Origin: Prosapia bicincta
Taxonomy: Eukaryota > Arthropoda > Insecta > Hemiptera > Cercopidae
NCBI GenBank assembly: GCA_036971475.1
Contig: JBAIZL010000006.1
Coordinates: 65,222,898 to 65,286,897, forward strand
DNA: 64,000 bases
Direction of reading: 5' to 3'
The notes under the pieces are model-generated. The model ran no database searches. It was not told the origin of the DNA and saw nothing but the letters and a program-made list of their open reading frames with translations. The translations under genes and the position numbers were made by a program. Shown piece after piece: positions 49,593 to 62,340 of this stretch; the first letter of the stretch is position 1; each line of letters starts with the position of its first letter.

Positions 49593-51939
49593 ATGGTCGT
49601 TCTTATTCAATTATCTTGACCTGTAAATCAAGCTAAAGTTTTAATATCTCAAATCAAATGATATTATTATTTTAATTTTTATTTTGACTTGATAAACCCT
49701 ACTACGAACAATTGTTTACAAAAGAAAATTTCCCTCGGTATTTTCCACAAATTTCCCTCTCTATGCTGCAAAAGCGGAGTTTATAACGAACACATTATTT
49801 GTGGGGAAATTTAGTAAAGTGCACGTTAAGCTCACACACACACAGCGGCGTGTCTGCCACATATAATGTGTTAACTACAGAGAGGGAAATAAAAACGTCT
49901 TCATAATTTTGCTTTTATCGCCTTTTATAAATAGTACCAACATTTCGGTTCTTTTAAAGAATTCAACGCTGGATATGGCAGCAATAAAACTTTGCGTTAA
50001 CAGCTTCAATTCTAGATTTAGTTTCGTTGATTGTAAAGTCGTTGTGCTTTAAATGACAAACTCTAAAAGACACGTTTCATTAAATTGCCTTTACGGTTCA
50101 TTATTACTAAATTGATCCATTTAAATTTATTTTAAATATCAACATTTACTACAGTAATTTTATCACTGCTAAGCTCCCGTCTTTGCTATATATGTTACGG
50201 GAAAGTTATAAGTTTATGTATAGGTTTTGGCTGACCTCCATTGTTGCCATATTTAGACTGATCGTACCCTCAATGTCAGTCAGTTCCATCCCCAACCGGC
50301 TGTACATTAGCCCAGCTCTCTTCTCTTTTCTTGGACTTTTCGTCTATTCCACAATTTCGAGAATGGGTTGCGTTGTAATCCTCTTGCCTTTGACGTCCCC
50401 TTCCATCAATCCCCACTTACCTAGCACTGAATATACCGTATCCACTAAAGCCTCGTGTATATTTTCATCGCTGTGCATCCTTCAGCAAATTTACCGAATA
50501 TTCTGGCTCCCTTACAAACAAGTCTGACTCTTGACTGGTGATGGAGAGAAGGCCACTTGTGATACGCACCCTAAACACGTGATGCTATACTTCCGTACCA
50601 GAGGTTATGTTCTTCGTAACCCTGACCTATATTCTCAAACACCTTTTACCATTCGTAGATAATAACAGTCGCTAAAGATGATTAAAACTTTGAAAAAGAC
50701 ATTCGATTGGAAAAATACATTGTGTTTAAAATCTGTTACACAAAAACCTCTATACATGGAGCAGTCCTAAACTGTCATTAAAGGAAAATTTTATACGCTA
50801 CGTAGCAGCAGCGCTCCCAGGATTGTGTCAAGGAGGTGCAGGACGTCAAGGGGCCGAGAAATATTCAGTCACCACGTAGAAATATTGAAGTTTTACCACT
50901 TTAAAACTCTGGCTGTACTAACAGCAGCACTAACAAGACTCAAATTAAGAATAAATTTGTGTTTTTTAAAAATCATAGTATAGTAGGTTATGGATCATTT
51001 TTCGACGAGTACCTTGGGCGCTTTTACATTTTGATACCTGTATTATTGACAAACATTGAAGTTGTCTTATTATTTTTTTGCTTGTCAAAAAGTTTCACCT
51101 CTCTACCTCCCACGTTCTCCTACGCAAACTCTATCCCTCACTTCGATATGCCTTAGCCTAAAAATTTCTTGCCCTAAAAAAAAACAATTTAGTGAGTGGT
51201 CACTTTAATTAATGTATTACAGAAGTACAGTAGTAATTGTTAAAATATCAAATTTATTATTTGCAATAAAATTATTTCAGACTAAAATTATCACAAATTT
51301 GTTGTTTATGCGCTGCGCTGGGGCTGTCCACTATAGTAAGTGTCATTTACTTGATAAATACTCATATCAAATAAAGGTTTAGCAAGTTGTGACTTTATAA
51401 GAGTATTTTTGTGTTATTACAGAGACAGAATGGAAATCTCGGACTGCGATTCCAGGGGGAAACGGAATATTTATTTAAATATCAAACATTAAACTCCACT
51501 TATAAAGTACCGAGCGTTTGAACACGGCGTTGGAGAAATCAAAACTCATTATAGAACTCTGACAGACGTCATGATATGTAACCCGGCTCAAGTTAATTTC
51601 ACTGTTGGATTGTTTTAATTTCACTGTCACATTGTGTGGAAAGTTTTGCGACGCGTCGAAAGTTGAACGTTTAGTTACAACGCCTGTTATCGTTTTAGTT
51701 GAAGAAGTCATTGTATTGGGGTCCTGAAATGGCGTTTTGCACGTCACGTTAAATGATTCACTGGGTTTTTATAAATTTTTGAGCGTTGGAATATTGTTAT
51801 AGTTTATCCGACTAAAGAATTGCCGTTTTAGAATTAAAAAAAACAAGTGACAATTAAGAGACAAGAAAATTTGTGGAATATTTTACACAATTGAACACAC
51901 CATTACCATGTTGAACATTACAATGTTTCTCGCTTATAG

Positions 51940-52179
<240 letters not shown>

Positions 52180-52225
52180 AATTTAAAATATATCAAAAAC
52201 ATGAATACTTTTAATGAATATATTT

Positions 52226-52276
52226 ATTCAAAGCTTTTCGCCGATAAAATAGTACCAGCATCTTCTGGAAAAATTT
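52226..52276 (-). ncRNA. Hammerhead motif with one core substitution (left arm)
   Basis: On the minus strand the stem II strands GCTGG/TCGGC, GAAA, AGCU, UU and GAAU are intact, but CTGAAGA has become CAGAAGA. The changed U is a core base, so activity is unlikely. Confidence 0.65.
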
Positions 52277-52330
52277 TTTTTCCTGAAGATGTTGGTACTA
52301 TTTTATCGGCGAAAAGCTTTGAATAAATAT
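52274..52330 (+). ncRNA. Hammerhead ribozyme motif, complete core (AGCU stem III)
   Basis: CTGAAGA at 52283-52289, stem II GTTGG/TCGGC with wobble pairs, GAAA 52311-52314, palindromic AGCT, TT, GAATAA from 52321. Stem I pairs ttttttc before the core with GAATAAA after it (one mismatch). All core bases are present. Confidence 0.8.
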
Positions 52331-52370
52331 ATTCATTAAAAGTATTCTTGTTTTTGAAATATTTTTAAGG

Positions 52371-55032
52371 CTAGGCCTATACAGTATATACTTCAGTAGT
52401 ACTGGGATGAATCATTGCTTCTTGCCTAAACTAAATATAGTGTCTACCGAGCTTCAAGACTGATCTTTTCCCAAAGTTAGGTTAGGTTTTATATACTCAA
52501 ACAATAGAAAAAATCATGGTTTTTTTGGCTAAAAATAGATTTAGGTCCTACAGTTCAATGATAGATGTTTTCTCAATATCCAGGAAATGTAGAAAATGGA
52601 AAAATTGAACATCTTTGTATGGTACGTAGGTGGTTTGACTAATGTAACGGTTCCAAAGATCACATAAATAATTATGTAAGCAAAGAGCTCAGCTAGCTTT
52701 ACAAGCACAGGAAGCCACGACTGTTTGATTTTCGGCTATGATAAATACAGTACACAGATAAATAGATGATAACAAGCGAAGGCCAAATTATTTGTTTGAG
52801 ATGCGTGTAATGGTGTTTGATAGACGAGAGAAAAAGATTTACAAACTAAAAGTAATAAGAGCCATTATTTGTATTAGATCTAGAACTACGGAAGCGTAAT
52901 AGAAGAGCGAAGTTGTTCCTGTAATTACCAAGTGTCAAGATATAAATGCTAATCATGACATACGCTGCTGTATTAATGACCTAATTATAGTAGTCTTGAA
53001 AAGACTTTAACGACTCATACAACAATTAACAAAATACTAGGGTGGTGGTATCTCTATAAACACATTTTTTTTTAATGTCACATTTTCTGTGCTCACGACA
53101 ATCCCGCACCCCTTGAAGATGTCGCTAAAACAATGAGATCAACTTCGCCGACCGTAATAAATCATAATTTGCGCGACGTCTCCGTCAAGTGTTGGATTCG
53201 GAGACTGTTTTACTTTCGAGATAAATCTAAACTCAGCCTCGCATTATACAAGGCCCGTAGCTTTAAGCCCCCGTTGCGTTCATTGTTATGACGCCATTAA
53301 TATTCCTTTACAATGTTACGGCCAATTTCTTTACATTTATTACTGCGGTTTCCCCGTGGACGATCCTTCATCTTGCTTCTTAATATTGCTATTTGTCATG
53401 CCTAATGTTTTGTAGGTCTTGCGAGAACATCGGAGGCATTAAGTTTAAGGAATATTTTAAATAAGGAAATGAGGGAGAGAGATAGAGAGATTTATTCTTC
53501 TCTTTAACTAGTCATCATATATTCCAAACATATTTGTGAGAAGCACTATAAAAGTTTTAAAAGGATATTTTCTAAATATCCATCATCTAAAAGTATTACT
53601 AATTTAAGTTTAAACAAGTTGGTAATTAATTTTGTTGAAAAAATTTTAAAATCTAAAAACATTTTTCTAAGAGCAATGTTTTTTGCTTTGGAGGCTTGCT
53701 AATAAACCTAAATAGATTTAAGGGAAAACTTTAAATACCTTTTTTCTGGAAGATATATGAAAAATTTTATAAGCTGCCACCAATGGGCTGCAGGCCTTGG
53801 CCAGAGGCCTAGGACGAGGGGAGGTGCTCACAGGTCATTTAAAAAATAAACTTTGAATCTTAAACTTCTGCTGACTCATAGGATTCTCATTAGATTGTTA
53901 TTTATATTATTAAATATATTGTATATATAGCAACAAAAGTTAATAGAGCGTTCACAAAGCGTGATAATAGGATTGTCAAAGGTTGGATGGGTAGGCTGTA
54001 ATTTATAATCCCGATGAGCAAATTTCGACAGTGCCTGATGTTTTACAGACGACGAATACACTATTTCTACTCAAGAGGCAAGTGCCAGCCTATAAAATTT
54101 GACCTGTACATAATCATCCTAAATAGCGTGCTCAGTGATAATCAAGGTAAAGTAGGACTTGATACTATGGGAGATGTGAAGCCTCCATGTGGGAGATAAA
54201 AACCTTTATCTTGTGAGATGAAGTGCTTCCATCTACAAAATGGTAGGAAAAATACATTGATGTAGGCGACCAAAATCTCCCTAATGGGAGTGAAATGCTT
54301 TACCGTGGGAGGTGGTAGTTATTTGTGTTCTGTAGCTGTTTTATATCCAAATATAAGTGTATGTAAGCCTATGGACAGATTATTAGGTTTTTTCCAAATA
54401 GCTGACCATTTTTTTATTTATTTTTTTGTTCTTGTTTTGTTTTTTTCTTCAATTTACGTTATCACATTTCCTGCCCTTAAACCTTTCTCTAGGGGTTTTT
54501 ATGGGTGTCTTTTTTCCAGCGAGTTTCTAATCAGTCTTTACACATGGTTTTAACACACCATTTTTAAATCTCAACGTAGACGATTTTAAACATTTTCCGG
54601 CAATTTGTTTTAACTTGAAGATTTTTGTATTTTTGTCTCTTCCGTCCATTTTGCCTGCTAATAATTGTATCTACGTGCGGACAACGGTTAATAGATAGCG
54701 CAACCCCCAAGGGAGAAGCACCATACGTCTCTAAGACCAGCAGACCTAATGTCGAAACGTGCCACTTTAGGAAAAACTCACTTGGATTTCAGCTGGTTCT
54801 TTAATGCCAACCGATGAGATCCTCCACCAAATTTTGTTTATAATAGTTCAAATTTTAATTACTTCTACTACAATCAGAATGCCACATGACTCCAAAGCTT
54901 CGGTAGCAGTTGTTAATATTATTGAAGAATTGCTCAGTATCTTACTATTTAATCCGTCATAGACTTGCTCCTTAACTTGATTTAACTTATCGAGGATTAC
55001 ACACACGCGCGGGCGCGCACACACAGACACTT
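52371..55032. other. Unassigned DNA
   Basis: No gene recognised over 2.7 kb. Around 54155-54310 a unit like tgggagatgaagtgcttcca recurs three or four times in degenerate form. Near 54738-54775 the string gtcgaaacgtg resembles the 3' half of a PLE hammerhead, but the CUGANGA half is not intact. A pair of AGGTT-type units at 52476-52488 is too short to call telomeric. Confidence 0.45.
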
Positions 55033-55033
55033 A

Positions 55034-55104
<71 letters not shown>

Positions 55105-55105
55105 T
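55033..55105. repeat. (TC)n followed by (AC)n
   Basis: TC tract 55033-55088 and AC tract 55088-55105; an alternating CG/CA stretch precedes it at 55000-55030. Confidence 0.95.
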
Positions 55106-57149
55106 TTTTGATGATCAGCCTTTTGGATCCAAAGTTACAAGCTCCACGTCCTACCGGCCAGTATTTTGTTTAACTCCATTATTGTAAAATTACTTTATCT
55201 TTTCTATATTATTTAAATCATATTTCACTCTAAGTACCTAAGCCGTATCCTACATTTCTACTTCGACCTTTAAGATATTTATAAAGCAATTGTATACATT
55301 TACTATGCTGTTAACCTTTATAATTACATACAACGACCTAATGTAACTTATGCAGGATAATGGCAACAATGTTAACAATGCGGAACTGTAATCTGAGGGG
55401 TATAGTATGGTCTAGCTAACCGTGGACTTGCTCATTCCCACTTTCTCGTGTACTGCCACTTCTGAAATGATGTTCTATAAATAAACAGCTTCTGCATCCG
55501 ATATGTCTATACACATTTCAAGATTGTTTGTTATTTTATACCGAAGATAATTTATCATCGATTTTATCTAATCTGAAGTGTCTTATGCAAGTCAGTGTTT
55601 TGAAAGTCCTTAACGTGTTTGTATTAAAGTATGTATACTGACTCAACTCAGCCCTCAACTTCCGTCTCACTTATTGCGATCTCTCAAGGCCAAGTGCACG
55701 GTTAAACGGTCCCGACTATACCTTCCAATCTGAAACAGGAAAGAATTTCGATTGGTTCTTAACATGCTAAATATTTTTTCTGAAACGATTGCTTCTTTCA
55801 TTGTCAAATTGACTTTCTGTACTGCTGTCAAAGTTTGTAATATGACTAGTACATTGCATGTATATGTATTTTAATTGCCTGTATATTTCAGGAGTATCTG
55901 GATTTTTAGTAAAAGTGCTTCTTGTTTTGGAGGATATTTATTTGTAATGTTTATTTATTTCCTTAAATCCTATTTATGCGTGTTTGTTTATTTATATACA
56001 TTTGTTATTTATATATTTCAAATTCATTTGACTTACACACGTTATTTGATCATGGCCGTTTTAGCTCTCTATATTTTTAAAGATTTCAGACAGACAAGTT
56101 TTGAATTTATAGGATCATTATCCTTCAAGCATATTTAGGTCATTGATTAATACCATTAAATAAGAAATATATAAAAGTAGCTTCCTACCGTGCAGTTGTC
56201 TGTCCTAGACCCATCCTGGCGCAAATACAGTCTGTTTAAGCAATTGCGGTAAATAAATGAATGACAAGTTATAACCAGATAATTCTGCCGCTTATTGGAT
56301 TTATTAATTAAGTTATCTACTGTGAAAACAATCCACTAAGTTTCCCTCAGACCTTATTATAAAAGTAGCTTTATTAAGTTGGCAGCACTGCTAACGCCGG
56401 GGCGAAACTCTCTTGAAAAGACCTTGTCATGAAAAGGGATTATTTCGTTCTAAACAAAGTGAACCGTTCGGTTTACGGGTTTTGTAAAGTAAATAGGTTT
56501 TCACTCACCTCAAAGGAGTCCTTTAAACACCATTTTATTTATTTTCAACTGCAACTCTTTTTCGTTTTTGTTTTAAGAGTTCGCTTTTAGAGTATTTTCA
56601 ATTAGTTTTGGGACCTAAATAAAATAAAGTTTGTTAAATTGAATGAGGATATTTGTCTGTCTTAAAAATACTATAGTTAGAAATATCTAAACTTGCTCGC
56701 TCCTTACCGACCAGTTAAATTGTTTTTTTTTCGTAAAATAATAAAATAAAAATAACAATAGGGTTTATCGTCATATTCAATAAGCAAATAAATTTACGCT
56801 AAATAAATGTTATATTGTAGGCCCATTTAGAAGCAATTAGAGATACGAAACCAAAATGTCTTAGTTTTGAAACTAGATAAAGGTGTTTGATTTTAAACCT
56901 ATGCTGTGCATTGTTAGTAAAGGTGTATTGCTACTAATAATTTGTTTTACCACTAGCATCGTTATTTTGTAGGAGAAAAGTTATTATTTTTACTCTTCTC
57001 CTTTCCTTTTTGACCAGATAAAAATGTACATCTCTCCTACATTTCTTTAACAACTTGAGAAATAATTATTTCTGTATCACAAAAAACAATATGCGTCAGG
57101 ATAGAAACCGTCTATATCTAAGCAATAATTCCATCTTACCTCTCAGTTC
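55106..57149. other. Unassigned DNA with one member of a dispersed repeat
   Basis: No gene recognised. The stretch 56380-56570 is similar to 58730-58890, in the same orientation; both contain cttgaaaag/gaccttgtc-like and ttctaaacaaa sequences followed by gttcggtt or attcggct. The intervening 2.2 kb holds the degenerate tandem repeat. Confidence 0.5.
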
Positions 57150-58290
57150 AAGGACTATTTATGCCACTACTCCAATTACGTCCAAGTACTCCATAGTTCT
57201 CCCTTACTGTTAGACCCAGGAGATTTGTATAGTCCTACCTCCGTTTCAAATATACAATAATTCTCCCCAAACTTACTTCTCAGGGAATATGTGTGCCCTT
57301 ACTTACTTACAAATATACAATAATTTTCCCCAATCTCTAAACCCAAAGGATATTTCAGCCCCTATTTCCGTTTTAGGTACAACCATATTTTGTTATTGCA
57401 TCTACTTCCGTTTTCCAACAGTTTACCCGTACGTTTAATCCCAGGGTATATTTATGCCACTATTTCCGTTTTAGGTAAGCAATAGTTCTTCCACTCTCGT
57501 ACAACCATGTTTTGTTTTTGCATCTACTTCCGTTTTCCAACAGTTCACCCGTATGTATAATCCAAGGGTTATTTATGCCACTATTTCCGTTTTAAGTAAT
57601 CAATAACTCTCCCTTACCTCTAACCCAATTGGATATATATGTTCCTATTTTGATTTTAAGTAATCCAAAATTCACCCCTACTTTAAACCCAGGGAATATT
57701 TATGCATATACCTCCATTTTAAGTTGCCAATATCACCCCAACTACTAACCCCAGGAAATATTTATGCCCTTGGTTTGGGGTGCAACTAATCATTAGTTCT
57801 CCTCTAGCTTTAAATCCAGGAGATATTTATGCCCATACCTCCATTTTAAGTTGCCAATATCACCCCAACTACTAACCCCAGGAAATGTTTATGCCCTTGC
57901 TTGGGGTGCAACTAATCATTAGTTCTCCTCTAGCTTTAAACCCTGGGGATATTTATGCCTATACCTCCATTTTAAGTTCCAAATATCACCCCAACGACTA
58001 ACCCCAGGAAATGTTTATGCCCTTGCTTGGGGTGCAAGTCATCTATATTTCTCCTCTAGCTTTAAACCCAGGGGATAGTATTGCCCCTATTTCCATTTTA
58101 CGTAGACGTTAGATGACCCCTAAGCTCAACCCTTAGGATATATTTATCTTCCTACTTCAATTTTAAGTAAGCAATAATTCACCCTTACTTTGAATTCCAG
58201 GTATATTTTAGCCCCTATTTTCGTTTCAATTAGGTAATAATTCTCCCTTGCCACTAACCCCAACGGATGTTTATACATCTAGATTAGTTG
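57150..58290. repeat. Degenerate tandem repeat, short unit with a 127-bp higher unit
   Basis: A block with tatttatgcccctatttccg, then ttttaagtaa, then a caataattctcccc-like piece and taaacccagg recurs about every 60-80 bp in poorly conserved form. Between about 57700 and 58080 a longer unit recurs more faithfully (ttgccaatatcacccc at 57724 and 57851, with a variant at 57976: 125-127 bp steps). It has no coding potential. This is the oldest-looking array in the window. Confidence 0.75.
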
Positions 58291-59020
58291 CCTATATTTT
58301 CTCATTATTCAGAAACTTAAATTTTATGCCCTCAAAAAAGCTGTATCTTTTGAATCAAATCAAGAAGCAGCGTGTGTCCTTAAGGAAGGGACAGTATATC
58401 CTTTGTATCAAATAAAGAAACAAACCCAATTTGGATGTTACTTGTATACAAATTTTCTATAAACGTTGAAACCCTTACAGAATTATGCAGTAATAAAATC
58501 TGGTTTCCTCTTCATTATCGATTTTGAAGCCTTATAACGTTCATTAGGAAACAAGAGTCAGGTTTTAGACCTGAAATTTATTTCCACCCATTTGTAATTC
58601 ATATTCTTTGATCACGTAAATGGATTTTATTTCCTTTGGGTAATAAAATATCTTAATCACATTATATTCACAATTTGCGGTGGAACTTATTGAATGTGAT
58701 TCCTTCCTTAGGTTTGTGAGACTGGTAATGTGTAAGTGAAATTGCCAGCGTTAGGTAATTTCTTGAAAGGATCTTGTCCTGAACAGGAATTGTTCTAAAC
58801 AAAAGAAATCCATTCGGCTTCTGCTTCGCGAAAAAAAGTGAATTATTTACCCACCTCCATTCCTCAGACTTCAGCGCCATGTTGTTTGCTTTGAGCGTTT
58901 TCTGTAATAGCGATGTGTTATGGTAAGTTATAAAATGGTGCAAAATTGTTGAAAAATTATTTAGTATTTTTTGCTGTTGTAAACATATGTAGTTTTAATA
59001 TATTTCATGACGAAGAACGT
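58291..59020. other. Unassigned DNA with second member of a dispersed repeat
   Basis: 58730-58890 matches 56380-56570 in direct orientation. The 91-codon minus frame at 58668-58943 spans it, but the frame is not open in the other copy, so I do not call a gene. Confidence 0.45.
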
Positions 59021-59024
59021 CACC

Positions 59025-59110
59025 ACAGGCTACATGGTTAAGAGGGTAGAAAATAGTTCCTAGAAATCTTTTCATAATGAGTACCTAGGATCAAATCCTG
59101 GTTAGCAACG
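59025..59110 (+). other. tRNA-like Pol III promoter, possible SINE head
   Basis: tggttaagagg (59035-59045) fits the A box TRGYNNANNNG and gatcaaatc (59089-59097) fits the B box GWTCRANNC, with 43 bases between them. A T-arm can form (CTAGG and CCTGG around a seven-base loop). The acceptor and anticodon stems are not properly formed, so it is not a functional tRNA gene; a tRNA-derived SINE or tRNA pseudogene is more likely. It lies just left of the 167-bp satellite. Confidence 0.4.
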
Positions 59111-59189
59111 GGTGGTTTATTCGTAGTGTAGGTCTTATTTCCTTACTTTAACGTCATGAGACAAAAGTAAGGCAAACCTTCCATGGAAT

Positions 59190-62100
59190 AGGATATAGCG
59201 GTGACTAAGCCTGAATGTATTGCAGCTATGTAGACTTGCTGTCTATTGAGAAGATACAGAGGCCACTTTGAAATAACCACAAGTGAATAGACGAAGCTAT
59301 TGAAGGTTTTATGGGATATAAATATAACTGAGGTAAAGGCATGAAGCTCTGCTTCATTATGAAATATTGGTGACTAAGCCTGAATGTATTTCAGTTATGT
59401 AGACTTGCTCTCTATGAAGAGATACAGAGGCCCCTTTGAGATGACCAAAAGTGAATAAATATAGTTAGAAATGTTTTATGGAATAAGAATACAACTGAGG
59501 TAAGGGCATGAGGCTCTGCTTCAATATGATGTAATAATAAGAAATATTGGTGACTAAGCCTGAATGTATTCCAGTTATGTAGACGTATTCTGTATGAGGA
59601 GATACAGATGCCCCTTTGAGACGACCACAAGTGAATAAACGTGGTTAGAGAATTTTTTATGGAATATAAATATAACTGAGGTAAGGAAGTGGAACTCCGC
59701 TTGAATAAGAAATATTGGTGCCTAACCCTGAATCTATTTCAGTTAAGTAGATTTGGTCTGTTTGAGGAGTATCAGAGTCTCCTTTGAGATGACCAAAAGT
59801 GAATAAACAAGGTTAGAGATGTTTTATGGAATATAAATATAACTGAGGTAAGGAAGTGGAACTCCGCTTGAATATGAAATATTGGTGCCTAACCCTGAGT
59901 CTATTTCAGTTAAGTAGATTTGGTCTGTTTGAGGAGTATCAGAGTCTCCTTTGAGATGACCAAAAGTGAATAAACAAGGTTAGAGATGTTTTATGGAATA
60001 TAAATATAACTGAGGTAAGGAAGTGGAACTCCGCTTGAATAAGAAATATTGGTGACTAAGCCTGAATGTATTCCAGTTATGTAGACGTATTCTGTATGAG
60101 GAGATACAGAGGCCCCTTTGAAACGACACAAGTGAATAAACGTGGTTAGAGAATTTTTATGGAATATAAATATAACTGAGGTAAGGGAGTGGAACTCCGC
60201 TTGACTAAGAAATATTGGTGCCTAACCCTGAATCTATTTCAGTTAAGTAGATTTGGTCTGTTTGAGGAGTATCAGAGGCCCCTTTGAGATGACCAAAAGT
60301 GAATAAACAAGGTTAGAGATGTTTTATGGAATATAAATATAACTGAGGTAAGGAAGTGGAACTCCGCTTGAATAAGAAATATTGGTGCCTAACCCTGAAT
60401 CTATTTCAGTTAAGTAGATTTGGTCTGTTTGAGGAGTATCAGAGTCTCCTTTGAGATGACCAAAACTGAATAAACAAGGTTAGAGATGTTTTATGGAATA
60501 TAAATATAACTGAGGTAAGGAAGTGGAACTCCGCTTGAATAAGAAATATTGGTGACTAAGCCTGAATGTATTCCAGTTATGTAGACGTATTCTGTATGAG
60601 GAGATACAGATGCCCCTTTGAGACGACCACAAGTGAATAAACGTGGTTAGAGAATTTTTTATGGAATATAAATATAACTGAGGTAAGGAAGTGGAACTCC
60701 GCTTGAATAAGAAATATTGGTGCCTAACCCTGAATCTATTTCAGTTAAGTAGATTTGGTCTGTTTGAGGAGTATCAGAGTCTCCTTTGAGATGACCAAAA
60801 GTGAATAAACAAGGTTAGAGATGTTTTAAGGAATATAAATATAACTGAGGTAAGGAAGTGGAACTCCGCTTGAATAAGAAATATTGGTGACTAAGCCTGA
60901 ATGTATTCCAGTTATGTAGACGTATTCTGTATGAGGAGATACAGAGGCCTCTTTGAAACGACCACAAGTGAATAAGCGTGGTTAGAGAATTTTTATGGAA
61001 TATAAATATAACTGAGGTAAGGGAGTGGAACTCCGCTTGAATAAGAAATATTGGTGCCTAACCCTGAATCTATTTCAGTTAAGTAGATTTGGTCTGTTTG
61101 AGGAGTATCAGAGTCTCCTTTGAGATGACCAAAAGTGAATAAACAAGGTTAGAGATGTTTTATGGAATATAAATATAACTGAGGTAAGGAAGTGGAACTC
61201 CGCTTGAATAAGAAATATTGGTGCCTAACCCTGAATCTATTTCAGTTAAGTAGATTTGGTCTTTTTGAGGAGTATCAGAGTCTCCTTTGAGATGACCAAA
61301 AGTGAATAAACAAGGTTAGAGATGTTTTATGGAATATAAATATAACTGAGGTAAGGAAGTGGAACTCCGCTTGAATAAGAAATATTGGTGCCTAACCCTG
61401 AATCTATTTCAGTTAAGTAGATTTGGTCTGTTTGAGGAGTATCAGAGTCTCCTTTGAGATGGCCAAAAGTGAATAAACAAGGTTAGAGATGTTTTATGGA
61501 ATATAAATATAACTGAGGTAAGGAAGTGGAACTCCGCTTGAATAAGAAATATTGGTGCCTAACCCTGAATCTATTTCAGTTAAGTAGATTTGGTCTGTTT
61601 GAGGAGTATCAGAGTCTCCTTTGAGATGACCAAAAGTGAATAAACAAGGCTAGAGATGTTTTATGGAATATAAATATAACTGAGGTAAGGAAGTGGAACT
61701 CCGCTTGAATAAGAAATATTGGTGACTAAGCCTGAATGTATTCCAGTTATGTAGACGTATTCTGTATGAGGAGATACAGAGGCCCCTTTGAAACGACCAC
61801 AAGTGAATAAACGTGGTTAGAGAATTTTTATGGAATATAAATATAAACTGAGGTAAGGAAATGAAACTCCGCTTGAATAAGAAATATTGGTGACTAAGCC
61901 TGAATGTATTCCAGTTATGTAGACGTATTCTGTATGAGGAGATACAGAGGCCCCTTTGAAACGACCACAAGTGAATAAACGTGGTTAGAGAATTTTTATG
62001 GAATATAAATATAACTGAGGTGAGGAAGTGGAACTCCGCTTGAATAAGAAATATTGGTGACTAAGCCTGAATGTATTCCAGTTATGTAGACGTATTCTGT

Positions 62101-62340
62101 ATGAGGAGATACAGAGGCCCCTTTGAAACGACCACAAGTGAATAAACGTGGTTAGAGAATTTTTATGGAATATAAATATAACTGAGGTAAGGAAATGAAA
62201 CTCCGCTTGAATATGATATATCGAGTAACCCTCAATTTATTCCAGTCATGTAGACCTGCTCTCTATGAGGAGATACAGTGGCCTTTCTGAGATAAAAACA
62301 AGTCAACAGAAAGTGATACGAAATAACACGAGGAATGTAT
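59190..62340. repeat. Satellite array of about 167 bp (about 19 copies, two subtypes)
   Basis: The anchor gaaatattggtg recurs every 166-180 bp. Subtype B has gactaagcctgaatgtattc and ggagatacagaggcccc; subtype A has gcctaaccctgaatctattt and ggagtatcagagtctcc. From 59360 rightward the order is B B A A B A A B A B A A A A B B B. Copies at both edges are B-like and more diverged (59190-59360, 62210-62340). Minus-strand open frames in the array merely repeat the monomer. No protein similarity is recognised. Confidence 0.96.

Larger units (their letters stand above)
48590..51890 (-). repeat. Inverted duplication, arm B
   Basis: Reverse complement of arm A (27300-32200), colinear across the 12 anchor pairs listed there. 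It holds an extra insertion at about 49440-49700 absent from arm A, containing a hammerhead-like motif. A 114-codon plus frame at 50183-50527 and a 90-codon minus frame at 51475-51747 lie in the arm. Arm A matches both stretches in DNA but breaks the 90-codon frame with an indel, so I do not call genes. The stretch 51230-51750 is the best conserved. Confidence 0.85.

Noticed and set aside
50183..50527. 114-codon plus frame in arm B
   Set aside because: The matching DNA in arm A shows indels and no equivalent frame, so no protein seems to be under selection.
51475..51747. 90-codon minus frame in arm B, partly shared with arm A
   Set aside because: Arm A keeps about 30 codons in the same reading but has a one-base insertion and a stop right after; more likely non-coding similarity.
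54738..54775. Hammerhead motif around gtcgaaacgtg
   Set aside because: GAAA and a possible GAC/GUC stem are there, but the CUGANGA core is not intact.
59025..59110. Functional tRNA gene
   Set aside because: A and B boxes and T-arm fit, but acceptor and anticodon stems do not pair.
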